Below are positions 56,401 to 64,000 of a stretch of DNA of 64,000 bases, piece by piece. The notes beneath the pieces are model-generated. The model had not been told where the DNA came from. It did no database searches and worked only from the letters and a program-made list of their open reading frames with translations. How positions within the stretch are numbered: the first letter of the stretch is position 1; each line of letters opens with the position of its first letter. The DNA is from Oxyruncus cristatus. Taxonomy: Eukaryota > Chordata > Aves > Passeriformes > Cotingidae. The DNA lies in assembly GCA_013399855.1 (NCBI GenBank), contig VXAY01004752.1, positions 1,182,302 through 1,246,301 of the forward strand. Direction: 5' to 3'. A program made the translations under genes and the position numbers.

Positions 56401-59136
56401 TGCTCAAGAATCCTAAAAGCAATTACACAAAGCCCAAAAAACCCTGAGGGCAGGCTTTACACGGTCTCCAAATGTGATGCCAACGGCAGAGGCATCACAG
56501 AACTCCCAGGTCACACTAGGGCTCCTTAGCTGTCACTGTTTGCTTGTATCACTCTCTGTTCACCATTAGAAGTCAGGGATTGATAACTTGGTTTCTGGTG
56601 GACAGGCCCATACCCCTTTACTTCCTGCTTTTCTCAACAGCTCTTTTCTATTTGTGGTCAGATGGAGCCAAACCTGTTCAAATTACTGCCAGTCACAGGG
56701 ATGCAAATATCCATCAGGCCTTTTATTGGCCTTGCCCTTCCGTAGCTCCACCTTGTGCTTCAGCAAAGGAAGAATTCAGGGAGGAAAGGAACTGCCCTAC
56801 GTTAATTAGAGACCCTGCTTTTCCCAGTGACAGACTATCACTAATTACAGCTCATCAGTGACCCCCCACTTGCCTCTGATGCTGCTGCTTGGTGAGCTAA
56901 TGAGGGGCAGAGGAGGAGCTGCAGCAAGAGGTTGTCCTGAGTGGTTTGTTTTGGTGTAGGGAGTGTTTAATTCACTCTAAAAATGGAGTTTGCACGGTAA
57001 GATTGGGCTTTACAACAGCAATACTGACCTGTTCCTGTGGCTTTGAAATGTTATTAATGCTGTGTTTAACTAATAAACATTGCAGCATGTGCTTGTCTTT
57101 GCTTCCGAGGGGAAGGAGGTCTGTTCCCATTCCTTGTTTGTGTGCAGATGACCTGCTCCACCTCATTAGCTCTGCAGGGCTGGTTGGTGTGCTGGGAAGG
57201 ATGATCCTGAAAGATCCACCCATCTGAAAGGGATGGAGAGCGGCAGCCCGGACAAAGCTGCCATCCCTGCTTCCCCCATGGGAATTGATTCCGTGAGGCT
57301 GGAGGATCAGGGAAGCAAAGGAGCAATGAGACTCCCTAGCAGGCATTCAGTGAAATGGGTAAGACTGTTCCAGCTCTGATTCTTTAAATCACATACATGC
57401 TTTTAATATTAAACCACCTTCTGTAATCAACAGGTCAGGTCCTGATTTGGGTTAAGCGGTCCTCAGCTGAGGTGCTGACCTTCCTGTCCCTGGGACATTG
57501 GGAAGTGCCAGCTGCTGAGTTAGTTTAGATGTTTTTCTGACGAACACAATGCACAGCTAGATCCCGTGGTCAACCCCTGAAGGAAGAGAAGTGCTGTCCC
57601 CTTGAGTTGGGTAGAATTATAGATTTAAAGGACTTTTGATCCTTAAAAAAACTCTTCGGTAGCTGGATGAAAAATCCCTCTTTCCTGAAAGCTAATAGAA
57701 ATAGGAAACTAACCAGTCAGCTAAAATAACGCAATAACATTTTTCAGAATTGTCTGATTCACCTCAGCTCTCTGATATTTAAATAAGATGTTACTACAGT
57801 TTAAAACACTTCGGTGAGTTTTACCAGATATTGTGGTTTAAACCCATACATCATATCTCCTTTGACACCAGTGAGATTTCACTGTGTACTCAAAGGCACT
57901 GCAATGTTTTGCTGAACAGGGGTGTTAAAAAATATGTCCTTAAATTAAAATTATTCTTAAAAACCCCAATTACTTAAATGTCAGTATCTGTTGTGATGCA
58001 GTGTGTTATGAGGCACCAGTTAGACTTGATTTGGGGTCAGTCAGTACCATTAGAAGGGAGAATCACGCATTTAGGAGGGATCCACAGAACCAAGTTTCAG
58101 GGTGAAATGATCTTCTCTTGTGTGTAAAGCAGTTGTTGAAGTCTCAGGAAGAGGGATTTGTACTGGGAATGCCGTTGGCATAGTGATAACCATCAAACTG
58201 AATGGACTCTTGGAAAGAACAACACTTGATAACAGCTGTGTTTGCATTAAACATTTTTAGAGTTCAGTTCAGAGCAGCTCTGCACCATATATGTAGAATT
58301 TTTATGCAGAATTTGCATACAGAAAGCATGGAATGCTCTTTGCTGGGGAAATTATTTGCTTCTGCTATTTATTACACTCCCCCCCATCCCCTGGGCACAC
58401 GTGGCTGCAAGGATTCGAGTTAGTAGAGAAAACAGGTGTGCCTGGTCAGAAGAGCAAAAAAAAGCAAGTATTCAAGGGAAAAGTAGGATTTTTGTTTGGA
58501 ATGAGATGTATAAAGCAGCCCTCCCCCTGGGTCCAGCCAAACTGACCTTTTGGCAAGAATGAATCAAGGCACAGATACCACGGCCCAGATTTACCTCATC
58601 TAATGCAGATGCTTTAATTCTGTCCTTTTTAGGCAAAGGATTTAAGAACAATCTTACATCAGGAATATTGTTGCACTAGACTTAGTCCCTGTTCCAAGGA
58701 AGAGGGGTTCCTCTGGATGCTTCTTCAGGTCACCAGTGCACTGAGCCATCCTCTGTCTTTTCAGAGGGAGACCAGAGGGAACCTGAGTGGTAAAACTGAA
58801 CCAGTCCAACAGCTCATGGCAGGTGACAGGGACATTCTCACTCCTCTTCCTCGCCCTTCTTCCCAGTGATGTGGATCACTTTCCTCTGCTGCAGCACCTC
58901 TCCTGCTTGCCTGACTGCACAGTAAAAGCTGAATCAACTCATAAATTTGGAAGAAAATCGTACTTTTTATTTGGTCGGATGGAGCAAAAACATTCCTGCA
59001 GGCTGAGAGAATCACATCACAGGGTCAGGAGAGTGCCAGGGAACACATTAAGGAATACTGCAACATGAAGGATTCTTTTCTTCCATCAGAACTGGCCTCA
59101 GAAGGTTGTCTCTTGCTTTCCAAAAGGATCCAGTAA
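53435..59136. other. Gene desert segment, no gene recognised
   Basis: Unique sequence apart from one CR1 tip at 55588-55641. A stretch at about 54700-55500 is T/C-rich on the plus strand. No exon-like frame with family motifs was found. Confidence 0.55.
55588..55641 (+). repeat. CR1 3' tip, decayed
   Basis: It reads 'tgacgaggtctcagaggtct' then 'attccaaccttaatgattct' and 'gtgattcc', the last 50 bp of a CR1-like element. Confidence 0.65.
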
Positions 59137-59242
59137 CTTGGTCTAGTGGAAGTTGTCCCTGCCCAGGGCCATGAGATTGGAACTAGATGGTCTTTAAGGT
59201 CCCTTCCAACCCAAACCATTCCATAATTCTGTGATTCTATGA
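59137..59242 (+). repeat. CR1 LINE 3' tip with intact terminal octamers
   Basis: It runs from 'cttggtctagtggaagttgt' to 'ccataattctgtgattctat'. It is a typical 5'-truncated insertion. Confidence 0.92.
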
Positions 59243-61013
59243 TCCCAGCACAATACTCACAGCCTGTGAGCCTCACCTCCTGTTACGCCTGGGTTCGGAT
59301 TTGGAAATGGAAGCCTTGTGAAGGTGCAGCTTCTTTGGAGTTCTTCTGGCAGGGTTTTTTTTTTTTTTATCATGAGCCTCAAAACAACTGAAGGTGAAGC
59401 TCCCGGAGCTGTGCATGTCCCACCTGCCTCCCTGCTCCTGGGACAGCACAACCTGAATGTGTTGGAATTTGGCTGGAACACGGCAAATGTCCTTTTTCAC
59501 CTGAAATGCACCTTCTCATTTTAATGGCTCAAAGTGTCAAGTACCTGAATTTTATATGTCCTGTGTAAGATATCATCTCTGTCAGGTACTGCCGTCAGTC
59601 CCATTTTGGGTCACCTCCTCTGCAGTGATTTAGGAAGTGGGATGCAGCTCCTGGCTCAGCAGGAGCACTTGCAGCACTTCAGAGGGTGCTGCCTGAGACA
59701 GTGACCTGGTCCCACCCGACCTGCATAGCTCATGACATCTCAGAGGTCCCATGACCAGCTGATTTCACCTGTGTCTGAGGTAACCAGACCATTTTTCTTT
59801 CCTTCTGAGGGAGAGGTCCAATGAGTAATAGCAGATATCTTCAGTTCTTTTGGTATTTTTGCTTTTCTGATCACAGTTTATTTTTTCCAGGTCTTTGAGC
59901 TGTAGACTTTTTTCCCCTTTTCAGTCCTTCTGCAGAGAAAAAAATAGCAGTGGATTTTTGTGTAAGCCAGCAATAAGGAAGATGCAGTTCTGCTGTGGTC
60001 GTGCCACCTGTGTAAAATCTATATCCAGGTTTTTTTAACTCCTGGTTGTTGCCTGGAGCTCTCTTAGGCTTCTGGAACAGAAAATCCACATGGAACCATG
60101 AAAAGTTCTCTCTGTGTCCAGTGTGACCATAGTCAGAAGAGCAAAAATCAACACAGTACCTGTTTTGTGAAGCAGAATTCTGCCTTTTGCGTAGAATAAC
60201 ACTGTTTGTTCTTGTTTTAAAACCAGTTAAACCATAAAAATAGTGTGAGACAGGTGGTAACCATCATAAAACTGTGAAGGAACGTGCTGGCTGGTTGTCC
60301 TGCAGATACTTGGTGAGGACAATGCCTGAATGTCCAGAGCTCCTTGTGCTGATTGTTCCTGTTCTTATCAGCTGGAGATTCAGTTCATCTTATTTATTAT
60401 TTCTTCAGTCTTTCCTCAATGCCTTGTAGGGGTGGAGGGGACAGCAGGTGCCATGTCGGGTCTCATGTCCCCAGAGCTGAGACATTCTCTGCCCCACATG
60501 GCTGAGCGCTGGTGCACAATCAGATTTCCTCGTGGAGCAAGAGTAAACTTACCTTCCGTGTTCCTCCTTTGTGTGCAACCTAGAGAAGGCTTCACTGTTT
60601 CAAAAGAGAGATTCTGAGCTAAGGGAGAGCTGTGCCATTTTGGAAACATCTTTTTTTTTTTTTCTGGTTTTTATTCGGAGTGAGAACAGAATTCATCTCT
60701 TAAGGCTGCATTTCACGTGGAGGGAGGCAGCTGCATTCCCATGGTTTGAAAGGGATGGAGTGTCTACGGGGTAGAACCTCCCCACTCTCAGTGTCCCCTT
60801 GTGCTTTCCAAGTGCTTGGAATTCCTTACAAATTACAGTCTTTTGTGGTACAGAAAACTGTGCTATTTTAACTGAGTGGAGGGGTGGTGGGGCTGGGGGA
60901 GAGGAATATAATAGGTTGAGAAGTGTTTTTTTACTGTGCTTGATGGTTTGTTTAGGCTTCTGTCCTGCTTCAGGATCTGAAGGAAGAGATCTTTCCATGC
61001 CCAATGGGACTCC

Positions 61014-61027
61014 CTGCCCTCTGCTGT
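61014..61027 (-). promoter_or_regulatory. Candidate CTCF-like motif, reverse
   Basis: On the minus strand it reads ACAGCAGAGGGCAG, 13 of 14 matches to CCASYAGRKGGCRS. By a rough estimate about one match this good is expected by chance in the window. Confidence 0.3.
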
Positions 61028-63699
61028 CACATCCCTAAGTGTGGCTACTTATGTAAAATCCACTATCAGCTGAAGCACCTCCATATACTTAAACTGCTCA
61101 AACAGTATAAAGGACAGGAGTTATCAGATATAAATCCCAGAATACTGATAGTTCCTGAGCAGTGGGCAGGTGTTGGTATTCATTTCAGGTGGTAGAATGA
61201 TCATTAAATCCCAGATCACTTGAATCCAGTAGGAAACCTGGGAAAAAAAAAAAAAAGGCACACAAGGAAATAGTTTCCAAGATGAAAAACATTTAGGTTT
61301 ACACTGGAGAGACAATAAGCAAATTATTGACTTCGAGAATCCCATTTTCAGGAGGCTGTGAAAAGTGTCGGGAGAAGGGTCCAGAGATCAAAAGGAGACA
61401 AAAATGTTAACAGATCTTCCTGAGAACAAGAATGTGGCAGCAGGAGGGAGACTTGTCAGAGCCATCCAGGGTGACAGCATGGAGGGCAGAGAGAGACCCA
61501 CATACTCTAAAAGGTAATCTAAAGAAACTGGCCCTGCCTGCTCCAAGCAGAAAGAGCTGAGAGCTGGCAGTGAGCACCAGGAAGCCCTGGGGAGCTGCTA
61601 AACAGCTGTGTTGCATATATTGTTTTTAAGATTTGTTTTCTCAGAATGGTTTGGTTCATAATATCTGCCCAGTCTGTAGATCTGGGCTCTTCGCACTGCC
61701 AGTGGTGGAAAACAAATACTTGGAGCGAGGTATTTTTAGCTTGAGCATGACTCTGTGGACAAAAATCATCTGTGGATCAAATATTATTTTTCTAACTTAA
61801 GAAAAAAAATACCTTCAACATCCAGTTTTTCAGAATTGCGGTGAATTCTCACAGCTTTGCCCACAATCCATGTGTCTATCCATCTCTTCATCCACACAAA
61901 TCCAATTTAAATTGCAAATTTAAGCACACACTCAGGTGAGTGCCATTTGTTTAACACCTGGTGCACCAAGGTGCAATAAGAAGGGCAGTACACGGGCTGG
62001 TGTCAGGAATCTGGCAAGGATAAATATTATTGATAATAAATGCTGAATATGCAGCCGGTAAATATTCATAGAAAACAGCATTGCCTTTCTTCCTGCTGTT
62101 TTATTTATTTAATTGATTTATATCCATACTATGTCCTAAAAAATGCAGGATTTATTCTGAAGAAATCCCTACATGGTTCTTTTCTTTTTAGGAGAAGAGC
62201 AAGCTCCTCAGTTTAAGGGTAAGAATCTGTTAGAGGTAGGAGACAGTAACTAGAAGAGAAGGAGTTGTTTCCCAAAGGTATGGTGGAGTGGGAGTTGAAA
62301 GATAAAAAGAATTTGCTGCAGTCTTGTGAGAAACAATCACCCCTTGGGATAATCCAAACTAATAAACCCTCTCTTTTTCCACTCTTAAGAAATTTCTTCC
62401 TACATTCTTCATCTACCACATTTCCTGGTGCTAATGATGTGGGCACTTCTCTCCTCAAATGTGTCATTCCCATTATGCCTGGTATTCAATGAAATCTCAT
62501 TTCTCCCCTTAAGATGCAAAGGAACACAGGTATTGGGAAGCAATTCTGTATTTTGAAAGACCTGAAACTCCATTTGGAGTTTCAAAGGTAGGTACCTTTC
62601 TAGCCACTGTGGTGCAGATTCCCTTTTCTCGTCTCCAGGTATGAGTTGGAAGAGCAAGGGCTCATATAAATAGAAAATGGAGAAGAAGAGTAGCCACTTC
62701 ATTTAAAGATGTGCCCCACAATTGAGAATCCTGGCTGTAAGCCTAATATTCAAAGAGAAGGGAGGTGACTGGGGACGGGAGGAACGTTTATGCCGGTGGG
62801 ATCTCACCTCCTGAAGATACTGCTCTTTTGAGGAGGGTCTGCTTCCCTGAAGAACTGTGGAGTTGGGGAAGGATTGCTTTCTTTGCCGTGGAAATCTGTA
62901 GAGCCCAGTCTGACTCAGATGATTGGCAAGAAAACATCCTCTTAAAGATCACTTTTGTTGAACTTGATAGGAACTGTGCCACTGCCTTCAGAGGGACCTG
63001 GACCAGGCCCTGATCTGTTGAAGAAATAACAGTGACAAGGCTGTTTTCCCTCCTGGCCCCTACTTTTGGCTCTTCTGCCCAAAGTGTTTATACTTTCTCA
63101 AGCTGGGCTGGTTTGATTGCAGCAGCACAGACAGGCCCTGTATCCCTCTGACCCAGCATTGTATGGAGCTTTTTTTGCTCAGCCAGTTCCTCCAATTATT
63201 AAGGGAATAGCCTCAAAGAATCTAAGGAATCACAGATATTCTGGGGGGGGGGAAAAACCTCCTTTTGGCTGCGAGTGTGTAGAGAAGGAAAAGAATGATC
63301 TAACATCTTGATTCAACATGTCTGTTTTATCAATCATTTGCTCTGAGTGGGTAGCAAAGATATGATCTAATAGGTGCAGGATTCTTATTTCCTATGAGAA
63401 GCTGAACATACCTTTTGGATGAGATCAGAATGTTTTTATTTTGGTTTATTCACTGAGTATTTTTATCAGCTAACTTCAATGGCCATGTGGCAAAAAGCAT
63501 TTAAGTCATTATGTTTCAGACTATATAAATAGCATTACAATCTTCTGGCTCTTTTATAAGGCTTAATAGTACATATTATCTAAATCTTTCAAGGCTTTAT
63601 AGTATGTGTTGCCCAAAACTTTCAAGCGAGGTGCTGATTTTCTCCCCGTGTTGCCCAAGCCCATGCTCATATTTAGGTATAAAAGTTATTATTTTTCTT

Positions 63700-63960
63700 T
63701 GAGAAAATGCATTTAATAGTAGTGCAATCATCCTCAGAGTTTACTTCTCTCGAATTCAAGAAAAAGAGATAAATTAGAATGAAATCAGAAATGCCATCAT
63801 CTGCCCTGGAAATCAGCGGTGTATCCGCAGTGATAAGCGGCTGGATTGATATCCACAATCATATTTAGGCATCTCACTATGCCTGGATTTCCCTGGGAAT
63901 TCAGACACTTAATTAGGATTTGGTTTGATTATCTCTGTGCACCTGGCTCTCTGCCTGGTA
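63700..63960. promoter_or_regulatory. Candidate conserved noncoding block
   Basis: It includes 'gtgataagcggctggattga', 'ccacaatcatatttaggcat' and 'acttaattaggatttggttt'. The GATAAG, GGATTGA and TTAATTAGG words cluster in unique repeat-free DNA. Conservation is not testable here. Confidence 0.3.
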
Positions 63961-64000
63961 TGAAGTGTCAGCAGGATGAGCCCCCTCAGCTCCTATGCTC

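Larger units (their letters stand above)
59243..64000. other. Gene desert segment to window end, no gene recognised
   Basis: It holds poly-T/A runs (59349-59360, 60650-60663, 61241-61256), a G-run near 63242-63251, and the candidate conserved blocks at 62020-62130 and 63700-63960. No coding exon is recognised and the tract continues off the right edge. Confidence 0.55.

Noticed and set aside
1..64000. CRISPR arrays, operons, prophage or bacterial mobile elements
   Set aside because: No regularly spaced direct repeats, ribosome-binding-site-led gene clusters or integrase-like frames exist. Spliced vertebrate genes and CR1 repeats establish an avian nuclear origin.

Overview
The window is nuclear DNA from a bird. 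The evidence is about two dozen 3'-end copies of the avian CR1 (chicken repeat 1) LINE, several nearly identical over their last 200-300 bp, together with two intron-containing vertebrate genes. The species cannot be fixed from this alone. No bacterial, phage, CRISPR or operon-like structure is present, and most open reading frames are chance frames in introns, repeats or intergenic DNA.

Layout. (1) 1-7.76 kb, plus strand: a complete CNIH1 (cornichon homolog 1) gene with five coding exons encoding 144 residues. It starts in a GC-rich promoter/exon 1 and ends at a cluster of AATAAA signals. Its introns carry five CR1 copies. (2) 7.8-10.15 kb: the short gap between two convergent genes, with one CR1 copy. 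(3) 10.15-16.6 kb, minus strand: a complete CDKN3 (KAP, dual-specificity phosphatase) gene. Seven coding exons could be assembled with intact splice sites into a 248-residue protein with the catalytic Cys-Tyr-Gly-Gly-Leu-Gly-Arg loop, an unusual Arg-Asp-rich N-terminal extension, and a GC-rich promoter holding an E2F-type site, three CCAAT boxes and a CHR-like TTCGAA. (4) 16.9-64 kb: about 47 kb with no recognisable exon, containing decayed CR1 fragments, small tandem and inverted repeats, a possible ancient transposon remnant, and several AT-rich stretches dense in homeodomain-type motifs that look like candidate conserved enhancers.

The order CNIH1 then CDKN3, convergent, followed by a gene-poor tract, matches the known vertebrate neighbourhood in which CDKN3 is followed by a desert leading to BMP4. 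The desert is therefore most likely the CDKN3-BMP4 interval, where BMP4 long-range regulatory elements are expected; BMP4 itself is not in the window. The two genes do not form a pathway: CNIH1 is an ER-export cargo receptor and CDKN3 a cell-cycle phosphatase acting on CDK2. I found no convincing undescribed system. The points most worth checking are the CDKN3 N-terminal expansion and promoter, the candidate conserved blocks at 50.7-52.7 kb, and a GC-rich inverted-repeat-flanked segment at 43.05-43.4 kb.
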